Source: Caulobacteraceae bacterium
Lineage (GTDB): Bacteria; Pseudomonadota; Alphaproteobacteria; Caulobacterales; Caulobacteraceae
Direction: 5' to 3'
Assembly (NCBI GenBank): GCA_003164925.1
Contig: PLRV01000012.1
Coordinates: 78,812 to 126,080 of the forward strand
Length of the DNA stretch: 47,269 bases
The first letter of the stretch is position 1. Each line of letters starts with the position of its first letter. Positions 10,401 through 19,736 of the stretch are shown in pieces. The position numbers were made by a program, and so were the translations under genes. The notes under the pieces were generated by a model. It was not told the DNA's origin. It worked only from the letters and a program-made list of their open reading frames with translations, and ran no database searches.

Positions 10401-10861
10401 GCTTGGGCGCCAGCGCCCCCTTCGACATCACCAATCACTTCTTCCTGACGCCTCAGGCCCATGTGGACGTGTTTGACGTGAGCGAAAACGCCCATTCGGA
10501 GTCGGGCGGCGGCAGCGGTTTCGACCTCAACGTCAACGCCCGCAGCAGCAGCGAGAGCAGCGTGACCGCCAGCGTCATCGCGGGCTTGCGCTATGGGTCG
10601 TCGTTCGTGTTCAAGCCTCAGATCGAGCTGGGCTGGGACGACGTGGTCACCGGCGGGCCGGCGAACACCACGGCCCGTTTCGCCTACGGCGGCTCCAGTT
10701 TCACCCTCGCGCCGGATTCCGTTTCGGGCGGCGCGGGCGTAGCGCGCATCAGGCTGGATGGCGACGGCCAGTTCGTGCACTTCTCCTTGGAAGCTGGCGG
10801 CGAGTTCCGCAGCGACTACCAGAACGCCGACATCAAGGCCGTCTTCCGCATCAGCTATTGA
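7433..10861 (+). CDS. Autotransporter (type V secretion) with beta-helical passenger
   Basis: A 1142-aa outer-membrane/surface protein. A long signal peptide (about residues 1-47, ending VARAQ) is followed by a Gly/Ser/Thr/Asn-rich passenger. The passenger shows repeated strands of the type NNSVGIQ and GDNSAGVYTAGA, as in parallel beta-helices. A calcium-site-like loop, DVDGDGIADG, sits near residue 323. The autotransporter barrel begins near residue 863 (GLWASEYIIGLNQS) and ends in FRISY. ATG 7433 is preferred because the signal peptide follows directly; a GTG at 7385 would add 16 unconserved residues. Its 3' end overlaps the convergent FecR-like gene by 7 bases. The passenger's function (adhesion, aggregation) cannot be told from the sequence. 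Confidence 0.88.
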   Translation: MPKADRHALAPQRVLEHKSGRSIRFRLMAAAAVTPLCVFGLHGVARAQTDTISSTATTEQYTATAVNGGPGNIDVASGGAVNPDGGTAILMNSNNSVSVEGAITIKNANNSVGIQALNGTQGSITVTGSITETESYTPATNADGYTQEPYASGSGRYGIQTQGSFIGNVTMNGSISVQGNNSYGVYIANGLGNLSNVGTLTLGAVGTAGSISVTGDNSAGVYTAGAIYGSVQIIDSVSAKGQNSNAVQITGNVNGSLTVYSTLSATAYASTTRPTTSTLLSKVEAVPAQVEQGGSALIVGGSVTGGIFLGAPPSGTATGSTADVDGDGIADGSEGTSSLVTYGSSPALVIGQNTSPITIGEFGACNASSSGPGDNCFGLIVEGTISGNGIYDGVSATAVDIGQGGAGVTFAGGVRIAPTSTISATSYEANATGILIEPNVTIPLLQNEGTIEASVTSTGATSANAILIDAWTSSTPLPSTLTNYGTINATSTGTAGSSYAVVDHSGSISTVNNYGTIEATIATQSLGATATGSTVAIDLSANTTGVRLYQAVFGTGASPVITGDVLLGSGTNSVDLEAGSITGQLSMGSGATESASNTSNGVGGSSGSSISSLTIDGGAYVHGAVTYGGSSINISVNDGQLLNTAPTIITGTNLTVGSASTVSFALDPGRVYVAPTGAASNAQYTTNTTYNMSKVTLDSGATLGVTFLSVPTSIETFTVIKAGALSAGATNFSVTTPFLFSATSQSNQAAGTVTVTVAPRSATALGLNKAETAALPAIYASLGQDSGILSALANAPTSSSFHQSYQQMLPDSAGDVFQVVTSMSKAVARASVGAAGFDGSGSVGVHANADEADDEEDEIAAPGGLWASEYIIGLNQSRQDNEAYRAVGLGLVAGLDLGGLGADVSFGSANVVKPHDPGDSNVSISRVEAGLYATPQFGILHTEARVAGGYLKISDRREFAADVLEGTDSAVTGISRTANSSWNGYDLSARLGASAPFDITNHFFLTPQAHVDVFDVSENAHSESGGGSGFDLNVNARSSSESSVTASVIAGLRYGSSFVFKPQIELGWDDVVTGGPANTTARFAYGGSSFTLAPDSVSGGAGVARIRLDGDGQFVHFSLEAGGEFRSDYQNADIKAVFRISY

Positions 10862-11673
10862 GCCGGACGGTGCGGCGGGCCTGAGGCGGTCTTCCGCGCG
10901 ATCAAGGTCACGGTGTCGCGCCGGACCAGGGCGCGAACCGGCAAGGCCGCCTCGAGCCGTCGCAGGATGCGGTCCTCACGATCGATCGGCAGAGTCCCGG
11001 TGAATAGCATCCGTTCGACGGAAGGCTCGGCAATGGCGATCGGACGATCCAGATAACGGTTGAGGTCCGCCGCCACGTCAGACAGGGGAGACTGGGCGTA
11101 TACGAGCTTTCGCGTTTGCCAGGCGAAGGCGGCATTGGGATCGACCTCGCGGGTCGCCGATGCGGCTTGGCCGTCCGCCCACCTCATTTGTTCGCCGGCG
11201 TGCAGGATGCGCGCCGGGTCCCGTTGGCCGACCTGCCCCACCGCGACTTCGCCGCTGCGCACCGTCAGGACAGTGGTCAGGACGCCTTGGCGCGGATAGC
11301 GGGCGAGGTCCACATCGGCCGCCTGGGTGCGCATGAGCCGGTCCCCCGCGGTCAATTCGAACGCCCGCCCGCCCGGCGCCACCGTCAGCTCGGCCTCGCC
11401 GACCTCAAGCGTCGCCCGCCGCAGCCGATCATCGAACATGACGTGGACAAGGGTCGCCCCGCTCATCCACAGCAGGCTCGCGTCGGCCAGTTTAATCCGG
11501 CGGGTCTGACCTTTCATCGAGGCATAGGCCGTCGATGCGGGCGGAGGAGGTCGCAGCAGATTGGGACCCCACAGGCTCAACACAATCGCCCCGGCGAAGG
11601 CCGCTGGCGCCCACAGGCGTCGCAGGCGATCCGGCGGCCCGGCCCGCGGTTCACGCGGTGGTTCGTCACTCAC
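10855..11673 (-). CDS. FecR-like membrane protein without an adjacent sigma factor
   Basis: A 272-aa protein with a single membrane segment (about residues 23-42), then a FecR domain (QTRRIKLADASLLWMSGATL onward). A C-terminal part resembles the short domain that ends FecR proteins (PLSDVAADLNRYLDRPIAIAEP, then LFTGTLPIDRED). In the family, the periplasmic part reads receptor occupancy and the cytoplasmic N-terminus controls an ECF sigma factor. Here the cytoplasmic part is only about 22 residues and lacks the usual N-terminal FecR domain, and no sigma or TonB gene is adjacent. It starts at GTG 11673. It may be a stand-alone sensor or a remnant of a lost Fec-type locus. Upstream lie tandem 29-bp repeats. 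Confidence 0.8.
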   Translation of the reverse strand: MSDEPPREPRAGPPDRLRRLWAPAAFAGAIVLSLWGPNLLRPPPPASTAYASMKGQTRRIKLADASLLWMSGATLVHVMFDDRLRRATLEVGEAELTVAPGGRAFELTAGDRLMRTQAADVDLARYPRQGVLTTVLTVRSGEVAVGQVGQRDPARILHAGEQMRWADGQAASATREVDPNAAFAWQTRKLVYAQSPLSDVAADLNRYLDRPIAIAEPSVERMLFTGTLPIDREDRILRRLEAALPVRALVRRDTVTLIARKTASGPPHRPAQ

Positions 11674-11730
11674 GCTCGCAGCCCCGATCCTGTCCGATAT
11701 GTAGAGCCTGATTCAGCGTTTCGGCGTTCC

Positions 11731-11788
11731 GCCTAAACCCATCGTGCTATAGGCGCTGCGCCTAAACCCGTCGCGCTATAGGGCGCCG
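11731..11788. repeat. Two tandem 29-bp repeats upstream of the FecR-like gene
   Basis: Two adjacent 29-bp units start at 11731 and 11760. Both begin GCCTAAACCC and continue to a CTATAGG core; they differ at a few positions (ATCGTG versus GTCGCG). Each unit is weakly palindromic (GCCTA...TAGGC). They lie 60-115 bases upstream of the GTG start at 11673 on the minus strand, so they could be operator sites, or they may be a short extragenic repeat. A TAGAGC...GATTCAG half-site at 11702-11715 resembles the arms of the CTAG repeat family. Confidence 0.65.
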
Positions 11789-11836
11789 ACGCGCCGGTCG
11801 CTCGACACCTAGCACGCCCGGCGCCATCGGGTCATG

Positions 11837-12547
11837 TCACGTCTCCTCAGCCAGGAATCGGTAGCCGACGCCCGGTTCGGTGACGATCAGGCGCGGGCTC
11901 GAGGGATCGGCCTCGAGCTTTTGCCGCAGATGGCCGATAAACACGCGCAGGTATTGCACATCCTCGGCGTTGGCCGGGCCCCACACCGCCGTCAGCAGCT
12001 GGGTCTGGGTCAGCACCTTGCCCGCGCCTTCGGCCAGGCAGGTCAATAGATCGTATTCCCGGGGCGACAGGCGGACCGGCGATCCACCGCGGGTCACCAG
12101 GCGGCGCACAAGATCGATCTCCACATCGCCGGCCTTCAACACGCTCAAGGCCCCGATCCGGTTCAATCTGTGGCGCAGGGCCACCCGCAGCCGGGCCAGA
12201 AACTCACCGACGCCGAATGGCTTTTCCACATAGTCGTCGGCGCCTCGATCCAGGGCTTCGATCTTCTCGATCTCGCGATCCCGGGCTGACAGCACCACGA
12301 TTGGCCCGTCATAAAAGGCGCGCGCCTTCACCAGGGCGTCCTTGCCGTCCATGTCGGGCAGGCCCAGGTCCAGCACCACCGCGTCCGGCGGACGGTGCGC
12401 AATGGCTTTCAATCCCTCCACGCCCGTATCGGCGCGCACGTGTTCATAGCCCGCCGCGTCCAGGGCCGGCCCCAGGAAACGATGGATCTGCGGCTCGTCA
12501 TCGATCACCAGGATGCGCGGCCGATGGGCGCTGGAGTGAGTGCTCAC
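11837..12547 (-). CDS. kdpE: Kdp operon response regulator
   Basis: A 236-aa OmpR-type regulator that activates kdp transcription when phosphorylated by KdpD during potassium limitation. The receiver domain has DDE near residues 16-18, phospho-acceptor Asp60 in AVVLDLGLPDMDG, and lysine in VEKPFGVGEF. The winged-helix domain has RLSPREYDLLTCLAEGAGKVLTQTQLL and GVGYRFL. The GTG start at 12547 overlaps the kdpD stop (GTGA), indicating coupling. As last gene of the operon it closes the order F-A-B-C-D-E. An alternative role is unlikely given the context. Confidence 0.95.
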   Translation of the reverse strand: MSTHSSAHRPRILVIDDEPQIHRFLGPALDAAGYEHVRADTGVEGLKAIAHRPPDAVVLDLGLPDMDGKDALVKARAFYDGPIVVLSARDREIEKIEALDRGADDYVEKPFGVGEFLARLRVALRHRLNRIGALSVLKAGDVEIDLVRRLVTRGGSPVRLSPREYDLLTCLAEGAGKVLTQTQLLTAVWGPANAEDVQYLRVFIGHLRQKLEADPSSPRLIVTEPGVGYRFLAEET

Positions 12548-15222
12548 AGCAGCATCGCCGGGGTGGGCGTGTCCTTGGGCAGGCTGATCAGGACCCGCGT
12601 GCCCCGGCCCTCGTGGATCGGGCTGGCGGCCGCGATACGCCCGCCCATGGCCTCGATGAACCCCTTGGCTATGGTCAGACCCAGGCCGGTGCCCTTCATC
12701 CGATCCGAGGCGTCCTCCATGCGGCGGAACTTCTCGAATACGCGCTCCAGTTCGGCGGTGGGAATGCCTTTGCCCTCGTCCTCGATGCTGATCACCACAT
12801 TGCCCCGATCTTCGAACGCCGCCGTCTCGATGGTTGAACCGTCCGGACTATAGGCGATGGCGTTCTCCATGATGTTGACCAGCGATTGTTCGAGCAGGGC
12901 CGGGTCCGCCTTGATCATCGACAGTTGTTCGGGGAAGTCCTGCGCCAGCCGGCGGGCGCCCAGGCGCCGGCGCACACGGTCCGTGGCCAGGCCCAGCACG
13001 TCGCGCGCATCGATCAGGCTCTTGCGCGTAACCAGGGCCCCGCCTTCCAGCCGCGTGATGTCCAACAGATCGCCCACGTACCGGTTCAGCCGTTCGGCTT
13101 CCTCGCGGATGGACTGGAGCAGATCCGCCTGCACCTCCGGCTTGAGGGTCTCGTGGTAGTCGATCAGGGTGGTGGCCGCGCCCAGCACCGTGGACAGGGG
13201 CGTGCGCAGGTCGTGGCTGATGGAGTTGAGCAGGGCCGAGCGCAGCTTATCGGAGCGGCGCAGCGCCTCGTTCTCCACCGTCGCCGCCGCCAGCTCGGCG
13301 CGTTCCAGGGCCAGAGCGCCTTGATCGATCAGGGCGCTGACCAAGCGATCCTCGTCGCCTCCGGCGGCCAGCAGGATATCGATAGCCGCCACGCCGGCCG
13401 GCGCCCGCACGCCGATCAGGGGCCGGAAGGTCCAGCCGACCTGGGGTAGGGTGCCGGTGCCGGCGCCGGCCGCCTCGCGCTTTTCCCAGGCCCATCGTGC
13501 GGCGGTCATGGCCGCGGTGGAGAAGGTCTGCATCTCCGGCGCCGCCGCCGCTTGGGTCAGTTCGCCCTCGACGGGCAGGAACACCGCGGCCTGGCCCCCG
13601 GTCGCGGCGGACAGCTGCTCGGCCAGGGCCTGGGCGGTCGCCTCGATGCTGGGGGCGGACGACAAGCGCCGGCTCGCCGCCAAAAGAGCCGTGACCGCGG
13701 CGGCGCGGCGCGAGGACAGCAAGCCCTGGTCGCGCACGCGACCGGCCAGCCAGCCAGTCGCCGCGGCCACCGCCAGAAAGATGACGAAGGTCAGCACGTC
13801 ATGGGCGTGTCCGATGACGAAGGAAAAGCGGGGCTCCAGGAAAAAGAAGTTGTAGGTGGCCATGGCCAGGCCGGCGGCGAACAGGGCCGGTCCCAGGCCG
13901 AAGGCCAGGCCGCTGATCAGCACGGCGGCCAGAAAGATCATGGCGAGGTTGGAGCCGGCGGACATCCGGTCCAGCGCCGAGGACACGGCGCTGGCGAACA
14001 CAACCGAAACCGCCGCGCCGCCATAGCCGGTCCACGTCCGCAGGCCAATCGGCTTACGCACCGCCGGCGCCTCTGGCGCTTCGGGCGCCCCCTCGCTGAC
14101 GAAGTGCACCGCCGCGCCGCCCGAGCGCAGCAGCAGCACATGTCCGAGAGACCGCCCCGCGAGCGTGCGCCAGAAGCGGCTCTTGGACTTGCCCAGCACG
14201 ATCTGGGTCACATTGTTGCGGCGGGCGTAGTTCAGGACAGCGCCCGGCAGGTCGTCTTCGGTCAGCACCAGCGTCGCCCCGCCGAGCTGCTCGGCCAGCT
14301 TCAAGGCCTCCGACAGACGCGTGGCGGCCTTGCCGCCGGGCGTGGGTTTGCTTGGCCGCTCAACGTGGGCGGCCGTCCAGGGGGCGTCCATCAGGTCGGC
14401 CAGTCTGCGACCCGCGCGTACGAGGCCGGGCGCGGTGGCGTCCGCGGCGACCAGCACCAGGATGCGCTCCCCGGCGGCCCAGGGTCCCTCGATACCCGAC
14501 CGGCGCATGGCGCCCACGAGCTGGTCGTCCACCGTCTGGGCGGCGCGGCGCAGAGCCATCTCGCGCAGGGCGGTGAGGTTTTCTGTTTTGAAGAACTTGT
14601 CCGAAGCCAGACGGGCGGTTTCGGGCACATAGACCTTGCCCTCAGACAGGCGCTTGCGCAGCTCCTCGGGCGTCAGATCGACCAACTCGATCTCGTCGGC
14701 GACGGTCAGCACGGAGTCTGGCACGGTCTCGCGCACGCGGACGCCGGTGATCTTCCACACCACGTCCACCAAGCTTTCCAGGTGCTGGACGTTCAAGGTG
14801 GTCCATACGTCGATGCCGGCGGCGACGATCTCCTCCACGTCCTGCCAGCGCTTCGGATGGCGCGAACCGGGCGCGTTGGAGTGGGCGTATTCGTCCACCA
14901 GCAGCAGGCCTGGCTTGCGGGCCAAGGCGGTATCCAGGTCGAATTCCAGATAGACGCGGCCCTGATATTCCATGGGGCGGCGGGGCAGCACCTCAAGGCC
15001 CTGCAGCAGGCCCTCGGTCTCGCGCCGTCCATGGGTCTCGACCACGCCGACCAGCACCTCGCCGCCCTCGTCCTTGCGGCGGGCGGCTTGGCTCAGCATC
15101 TCGTAGGTCTTCCCCACACCCGGCGCCATGCCGAGGAAAACCTTCAGCCGGCCACGCCCCGCCTTCGCTGCTTCGGCCAGAAGCGCGTCGGGATCGGGGC
15201 GGTGGGGCTCGTCCGGAGTCAT
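12544..15222 (-). CDS. kdpD: Potassium sensor histidine kinase
   Basis: An 892-aa inner-membrane sensor kinase. The N-terminal KdpD domain has a Walker-type GMAPGVGKTYEML near residue 31 and DEYAHSNAPGSRHPKRWQDV. A universal-stress-like domain follows (ILVLVAADATAPGLVRAGRRL). Four membrane helices of the DUF4118 type lie around residues 395-500, followed by a GAF-like region. The kinase core has the phospho-acceptor His in SISHDLRTPLS near residue 670, then N (NIMENAIAYSPDG) and G boxes. The length agrees with E. coli KdpD. The ATG overlaps the kdpC stop by 4 bases. It senses low potassium/turgor and phosphorylates KdpE. Confidence 0.96.
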   Translation of the reverse strand: MTPDEPHRPDPDALLAEAAKAGRGRLKVFLGMAPGVGKTYEMLSQAARRKDEGGEVLVGVVETHGRRETEGLLQGLEVLPRRPMEYQGRVYLEFDLDTALARKPGLLLVDEYAHSNAPGSRHPKRWQDVEEIVAAGIDVWTTLNVQHLESLVDVVWKITGVRVRETVPDSVLTVADEIELVDLTPEELRKRLSEGKVYVPETARLASDKFFKTENLTALREMALRRAAQTVDDQLVGAMRRSGIEGPWAAGERILVLVAADATAPGLVRAGRRLADLMDAPWTAAHVERPSKPTPGGKAATRLSEALKLAEQLGGATLVLTEDDLPGAVLNYARRNNVTQIVLGKSKSRFWRTLAGRSLGHVLLLRSGGAAVHFVSEGAPEAPEAPAVRKPIGLRTWTGYGGAAVSVVFASAVSSALDRMSAGSNLAMIFLAAVLISGLAFGLGPALFAAGLAMATYNFFFLEPRFSFVIGHAHDVLTFVIFLAVAAATGWLAGRVRDQGLLSSRRAAAVTALLAASRRLSSAPSIEATAQALAEQLSAATGGQAAVFLPVEGELTQAAAAPEMQTFSTAAMTAARWAWEKREAAGAGTGTLPQVGWTFRPLIGVRAPAGVAAIDILLAAGGDEDRLVSALIDQGALALERAELAAATVENEALRRSDKLRSALLNSISHDLRTPLSTVLGAATTLIDYHETLKPEVQADLLQSIREEAERLNRYVGDLLDITRLEGGALVTRKSLIDARDVLGLATDRVRRRLGARRLAQDFPEQLSMIKADPALLEQSLVNIMENAIAYSPDGSTIETAAFEDRGNVVISIEDEGKGIPTAELERVFEKFRRMEDASDRMKGTGLGLTIAKGFIEAMGGRIAAASPIHEGRGTRVLISLPKDTPTPAMLL

Positions 15223-15809
15223 GCCCGCTTAGGTTGGCCTTTCGGAAGCGCCAGGTCGAGGGCTCTGTTGGTCATCAGCACATTCACGCGCGGTTGGCCA
15301 ATAAAGCCGAACAGGGGCGATTGGATATTGCGCTGGATCAGGGCGCGCACCTCGTCGGCTGCGGCGCCGCGGGCCTTGGCGATGCGATCGACCTGCAGCA
15401 AGGCGTATTGCGGCGAGATATCGGGGTCCAGCCCCGAGGCCGAGGTCGTGATGGCGTCGTCGGGGATTTGGACATGGCCGGTAGACTGGCGCAGGGCGGC
15501 GGCGTCGCCTTTGATGCGCTTGGCCAGGTCGGCCGATAACGGGCCGTAATTGGATCCGCCCGAGCTGGTGGGGTCGTAGCCGTTGCCGGCCGCCGACGGG
15601 CGCGGGTGCAGGTACTCGTCCTTGGCGAAGGGTTGGGCCAGGAGGGCCGAGCCCACCACATGGCCGGCGGAGTCGCGCACCAGGCTGCCTTCGGCCTGGT
15701 AGGGGAAGGCCAGCTTGGCCACGCCCGTGATGGCCAAGGGATAGACCAGCCCCAAGAGCACGGTGAACAGGATCGTCGAAACGATGGCGGGGCGAATGTC
15801 GGACAGCAT
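15219..15809 (-). CDS. kdpC: Kdp potassium-transporting ATPase subunit C
   Basis: A 196-aa single-pass membrane subunit that stabilises the KdpFABC complex. One N-terminal membrane helix (about residues 8-31, TILFTVLLGLVYPLAITGVA) is followed by a periplasmic domain. That domain carries the family segments RPSAAGNGYDPTSSGGSNYGP, TTSASGLDPDISP and LFGFIGQPRVNVLMTNRALD. ATG 15809 is chosen because the helix begins right after it and AAGGA lies just upstream; the frame is open further upstream without homology. The stop overlaps the kdpD start. Confidence 0.95.
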   Translation of the reverse strand: MLSDIRPAIVSTILFTVLLGLVYPLAITGVAKLAFPYQAEGSLVRDSAGHVVGSALLAQPFAKDEYLHPRPSAAGNGYDPTSSGGSNYGPLSADLAKRIKGDAAALRQSTGHVQIPDDAITTSASGLDPDISPQYALLQVDRIAKARGAAADEVRALIQRNIQSPLFGFIGQPRVNVLMTNRALDLALPKGQPKRA

Positions 15810-15840
15810 GACGGTATCCTTCGCGCTTAGACCCAGGCCC

Positions 15841-17904
15841 TCAGGCCAGGCCGATGGCGGTGACGATGAGATCGATGATCTTGATGCCGATGAACGGCGC
15901 AATGATGCCGCCCAGGCCGTAGATCAACAGGTTTCGCTGCAGAAGCTTGGAAGCGCCGATCGGACGATAGCGCACGCCGCGCAGGGCCAGAGGCACCAGG
16001 GCGATGATGATCAGGGCGTTGAAGATCACCGCCGACAGGATCGCGCTCCTCGGGTTGTGCAGGTGCATGACGTTGAGCGCGCCCAGCGCCGGCAGCGAGA
16101 CCACGAAGATCGCCGGGATGATGGCGAAGTACTTGGCCACGTCGTTGGCGATGGAGAAGGTGGTCAGCGCCCCGCGGGTGATGAGCATCTGCTTGCCCAC
16201 CTCCACGATCTCGATGACCTTGGTGGGGTCGGAATCCAGATCGACCATGTTGCCGGCTTCGCGCGCGGCCTGGGTGCCGGTCTGCATGGCCACGCCCACG
16301 TCGGCTTGCGCCAGGGCGGGGGCGTCATTGGAGCCGTCGCCGCACATGGCCACCAGGCGTCCCTTGGCCTGCTCCTCGCGGATCAGGCGCAGCTTGTCCT
16401 CCGGCGTGGCCTCGGCCAGGAAATCGTCGACGCCAGCTTCCGAGGCGATGGCGGCGGCTGTGACCGGGTTGTCGCCGGTGATCATCACGGTGCGCAAGCC
16501 CATGCGCCTCAAGTCGGCGAAACGCTCCTTAACACCGGTCTTGACCACGTCCTTCAGGTGGATGACGCCGACAAGCACGCCGTTTTCGGTTACCGCCAGG
16601 GGCGTTCCGCCGGAGCGGGCGATGGTGTCCACGGCGCTGTTCAATTCGGCGGGGACCTGGGCGGCGGTCAGACCCAGGGTGCGCAGGATGGCGTCGACCG
16701 CGCCCTTGCGCCAGCTTTCGAAGCCGGCGTCCAGGCCGGAGATGCGCGTCGTGGCGCTGAAGGGCACCGGGACGGAGTCCTTCGGCGGCTCGCCCGTCAG
16801 GCCGTGTTCCAGGGCCAGATCGACGATGGAGCGGCCTTCGGGCGTCTCGTCCGCCAAGGAGGCCATCATGGCCGCGCGCATGGCCGTTTCAGGCCGCACG
16901 CCCGGCGCGGGGATCACCGCGGTGGCCATGCGGTTGCCGTGGGTGATGGTGCCGGTCTTGTCGAGCAGCAGCGTATCGCAGTCGCCTGAGGCCTCCACCG
17001 CCCGGCCCGAGGTGGCCAGGACGTTGACCTTGAGCAGCCGGTCCATGCCGGCGATGCCGATCGCCGAGAGCAGACCGCCGATGGTGGTCGGAATCAGGCA
17101 GATGAACAGGGCGCCCAGCACCAGCGGGTCGAGGGAGACGCCGGAATATTTGCCCAGGCCCAGCAGGGTCGCCGTGGCGATCAGAAACACGATGGTCAGT
17201 CCAGCCAGCAGCACGGTGAGCGCCATCTCGTTGGGCGTCTTGCGCCGTTCGGCGCCCTCGACCATGGCGATCATCCGGTCAAGGAAGGTGTTGCCCGGCT
17301 CAACCGTGATGCGCACCTTGATCCAGTCCGACACGACCGTGGTGCCGCCTGTCACCGCCGAACGGTCGCCGCCGCTTTCGCGGATAACCGGGGCGGATTC
17401 GCCGGTGATGGCCGCTTCGTTGACCGAGGCCACGCCTTCGATGATCTCGCCGTCCGACGGGACCATGTCGCCGGTCTCAACCAGGACGATGTCACCGGCG
17501 TTCAACTTGTAGGCGGCGGTGGGTACGATCGTCCCCTTGTCGTCGATCAGCAGCTTGGCCTTCACATCCACGCGCTGGGCGCGCAGGGCGTCGGCCGCGG
17601 CCTTGCCCCGTCCCTCAGCGATGCTCTCGGCGAAGTTGGCGAACAGCACGGTGAACCAGAGCCACAGGGCGATCTGGAACGCCCACCAGGGATAGATCCC
17701 AGAGCGGAACGCCTCGATGGTTGATGCTGTCGCCAGGAATGCGACCACCTCGGTGGCGAGGATCACCGGATTGCGCGACAGTTTGCGCGGATCCAGCTTG
17801 ATGAAGGAGTCGACGATCGCTCGCGCCACCACGCTGGAGGACAGGGCGGTGGAGGAGACGGCTGAGCGGCGGTTTTCGCCGAAGTGGACGGAAGCGGCGG
17901 TCAT
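15841..17904 (-). CDS. kdpB: Kdp potassium-transporting P-type ATPase, ATP-binding subunit B
   Basis: A 687-aa P-type ATPase subunit that hydrolyses ATP to drive potassium uptake through KdpA. The phosphorylated aspartate is Asp315 in [13 protein letters not shown]. The actuator motif TGES appears in [11 protein letters not shown]. The hinge and nucleotide region contain [14 protein letters not shown] and [18 protein letters not shown]. Membrane helices lie near residues 45-90, 230-280 and at the C-terminus. The length is typical for the family. The gene sits between kdpA (18 bases upstream) and kdpC (31 bases downstream) in a tight operon. Confidence 0.97.
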   Translation of the reverse strand: MTAASVHFGENRRSAVSSTALSSSVVARAIVDSFIKLDPRKLSRNPVILATEVVAFLATASTIEAFRSGIYPWWAFQIALWLWFTVLFANFAESIAEGRGKAAADALRAQRVDVKAKLLIDDKGTIVPTAAYKLNAGDIVLVETGDMVPSDGEIIEGVASVNEAAITGESAPVIRESGGDRSAVTGGTTVVSDWIKVRITVEPGNTFLDRMIAMVEGAERRKTPNEMALTVLLAGLTIVFLIATATLLGLGKYSGVSLDPLVLGALFICLIPTTIGGLLSAIGIAGMDRLLKVNVLATSGRAVEASGDCDTLLLDKTGTITHGNRMATAVIPAPGVRPETAMRAAMMASLADETPEGRSIVDLALEHGLTGEPPKDSVPVPFSATTRISGLDAGFESWRKGAVDAILRTLGLTAAQVPAELNSAVDTIARSGGTPLAVTENGVLVGVIHLKDVVKTGVKERFADLRRMGLRTVMITGDNPVTAAAIASEAGVDDFLAEATPEDKLRLIREEQAKGRLVAMCGDGSNDAPALAQADVGVAMQTGTQAAREAGNMVDLDSDPTKVIEIVEVGKQMLITRGALTTFSIANDVAKYFAIIPAIFVVSLPALGALNVMHLHNPRSAILSAVIFNALIIIALVPLALRGVRYRPIGASKLLQRNLLIYGLGGIIAPFIGIKIIDLIVTAIGLA

Positions 17905-17922
17905 GGAGGAAAGCTCCTGGGG

Positions 17923-19635
17923 TCAGTGCTGCGCGGCGACGGTTTGCAGCACTTGGAAGTGCTCGACGATGGGACCCAGCGCTTGGGCGGGGAAGAATTG
18001 CAGGCCGCCCAGGATCAGGATCACGCCTATCAACAGGCAGACGAACAGAGTCCCGTGCGCGGGGAGAGTGCCCTTGGTGGGCTCCAGCTTGGGCTTGGCG
18101 GCCAAGGATCCGGCCATGGCCATCACCGGCACCACATAGGCGAAGCGGCCCAGCAGCATGGCGACGCCCAAGGTGGTGTTCCAGTAGGGAACGTTGGCCG
18201 ACAGGCCGGCGAAGGCCGAGCCGTTGTTCCCTGCCGCCGACGAATAGGCGTAGAGGATTTCCGACAGGCCGTGCGGACCGGTGTTCTCCAGCGCCTTGAG
18301 CGCCACGGGCAGGACCGCGGCGACGGCGGCAAAGCCGAGGATCGTCAGGGGCAGGATCAGCACCGCCAGCATGGCGAACTTCACCTCCCGCGCCTCGATC
18401 TTCTTGCCGAGATATTCGGGCGTGCGGCCCACCATCAGACCGGCGACGAACACTGCGATTAGGGCCATCACCACTATGCCGTAAAGGCCCGAGCCGACGC
18501 CGCCCGGCAGGATCTCGCCGAGTTGGATCATGAACATTGCGACCCCGCCGCCCAGCGGCATCAAGCTGTCGTGCATGGCGTTCACCCCGCCGTCGGAGGC
18601 GCCGGTGGTGGCTGCGGTCCATACCGCGGTTGAGGGGGCGCCGAAGCGAACCTCCTTGCCTTCCAAGTTGACCGCGGTGGCGGCATGGACAGCGTGCATG
18701 GCCGGCGCCGGCTGTGTCTCAGTCCAGTAGACGATCGCCGAGGCGGCGACGACGAACGCCGCCATCACGACGACCAGGGCGCGGGCCTCGCGGCGGGCCA
18801 TGACGAGAACGCCGAAGGCCACTACGCAGGCGTAGCTCAGCACGTTCATCGAGACGATCTCGAGCAGGTTGGTGAGGGCGTTGGGATTTTCGTACGGGTG
18901 GGCCGAATTGGCGTTGAAAATGCCGCCGCCGTTGGTGCCGAGCTGCTTGATCGCTTCCTGGCTGGCGGTGGGATAAAGGATGATGGTCTGCTTGCCGCCT
19001 TCGATGCCGGCGGCGTCGATATGGCCGGTTAGGGTCTGGGGCATGCCTTGCGCGGCGTAGATCAGCGCCAGGATGATCGAGATGGGCAGCAGGACGTAGA
19101 GGCTGATGCGGGTCAGATCGACCCAGAAGTTGCCCAGTCCCTCGCCCCGGTTGGCCGCGAAGGCGCGGCTGACCGCCGCGGCCATGGCGATGCCCGCAGC
19201 GGCGGACAGGAAGTTATGGCTGGTCAGGCCCGCCATCTGGCTGAAGGCCGACGCGGCCTGCTCGGGCACATAGGACTGCCAGTTGGTGTTGGTGACGAAG
19301 CTGACGGAGGTGTTGAACGCCAAGTCGGGGCTCATGCCCTTGAAACCCTGCGGATTGAAGGGCAGCAGGTCCTGGAAGCGTAGGATCAGATAGAGCATGA
19401 TGAAGCTGGCCGTGCTGAACGCCAGCATGGAGATGGTGTAGCCCAGCCAGTTCTGGCTTTTCTTGCTATCGACGCCGAAGGCCCAATAAAGGGCGCCTTC
19501 CACGGGCTTGAGCACCGGATCGAGCCAGGTGCTTTGGCCTTGCCAGACGCGCGCCATGAAGACGCCTAGCGGCAGGGCCAGCACAACGCTGACGGCGATA
19601 GTGAACAGGATTTCGGCCCAGCCTGAAGCGTTCAT
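17923..19635 (-). CDS. kdpA: Kdp potassium-transporting ATPase, channel subunit A
   Basis: A 570-aa integral membrane protein, the potassium-binding channel-like subunit of KdpFABC. It has about ten membrane helices. The selectivity-filter-like loops include [35 protein letters not shown] and [17 protein letters not shown], each with the Gly/Asn-rich signature of the family. The C-terminus is hydrophobic. It starts at ATG 19635 and is followed 18 bases later by kdpB. It imports potassium at low external concentration, as part of the complex with the other Kdp subunits. Confidence 0.97.
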   Translation of the reverse strand: MNASGWAEILFTIAVSVVLALPLGVFMARVWQGQSTWLDPVLKPVEGALYWAFGVDSKKSQNWLGYTISMLAFSTASFIMLYLILRFQDLLPFNPQGFKGMSPDLAFNTSVSFVTNTNWQSYVPEQAASAFSQMAGLTSHNFLSAAAGIAMAAAVSRAFAANRGEGLGNFWVDLTRISLYVLLPISIILALIYAAQGMPQTLTGHIDAAGIEGGKQTIILYPTASQEAIKQLGTNGGGIFNANSAHPYENPNALTNLLEIVSMNVLSYACVVAFGVLVMARREARALVVVMAAFVVAASAIVYWTETQPAPAMHAVHAATAVNLEGKEVRFGAPSTAVWTAATTGASDGGVNAMHDSLMPLGGGVAMFMIQLGEILPGGVGSGLYGIVVMALIAVFVAGLMVGRTPEYLGKKIEAREVKFAMLAVLILPLTILGFAAVAAVLPVALKALENTGPHGLSEILYAYSSAAGNNGSAFAGLSANVPYWNTTLGVAMLLGRFAYVVPVMAMAGSLAAKPKLEPTKGTLPAHGTLFVCLLIGVILILGGLQFFPAQALGPIVEHFQVLQTVAAQH

Positions 19636-19647
19636 CGCTTGGGCTCC

Positions 19648-19734
19648 TTAGAATTTATCGGGACGGAGTAGGGCGGCGACCATGTAGCCGGCGATAATGA
19701 TCGCGGCGGCGCCGTAAAGCAGGGAAATGATCAC
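19648..19734 (-). CDS. kdpF: Kdp potassium-transporting ATPase, small subunit F
   Basis: A 28-residue single-helix peptide starting at GTG 19734, with AGAGGATC as ribosome-binding site. The sequence runs MIISLLYGAAAIIIAGYMV and ends in ALLRPDKF, the typical KdpF C-terminus. KdpF is a lipid-like stabiliser of the KdpFABC complex. The start lies 2 bases after the stop of the preceding 27-aa peptide, and kdpA begins 12 bases after the stop. It is easily missed because a longer open frame runs upstream without any similarity. Confidence 0.9.
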   Translation of the reverse strand: MIISLLYGAAAIIIAGYMVAALLRPDKF

Positions 19735-19736
19735 GG

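Noticed and set aside
13552-15549. A 665-codon open frame on the plus strand opposite kdpD and kdpC
   Set aside because: It is a shadow of kdpD/kdpC codon bias; composition is unnatural (Gly/Gln/Arg/His-rich) and no motif is visible.
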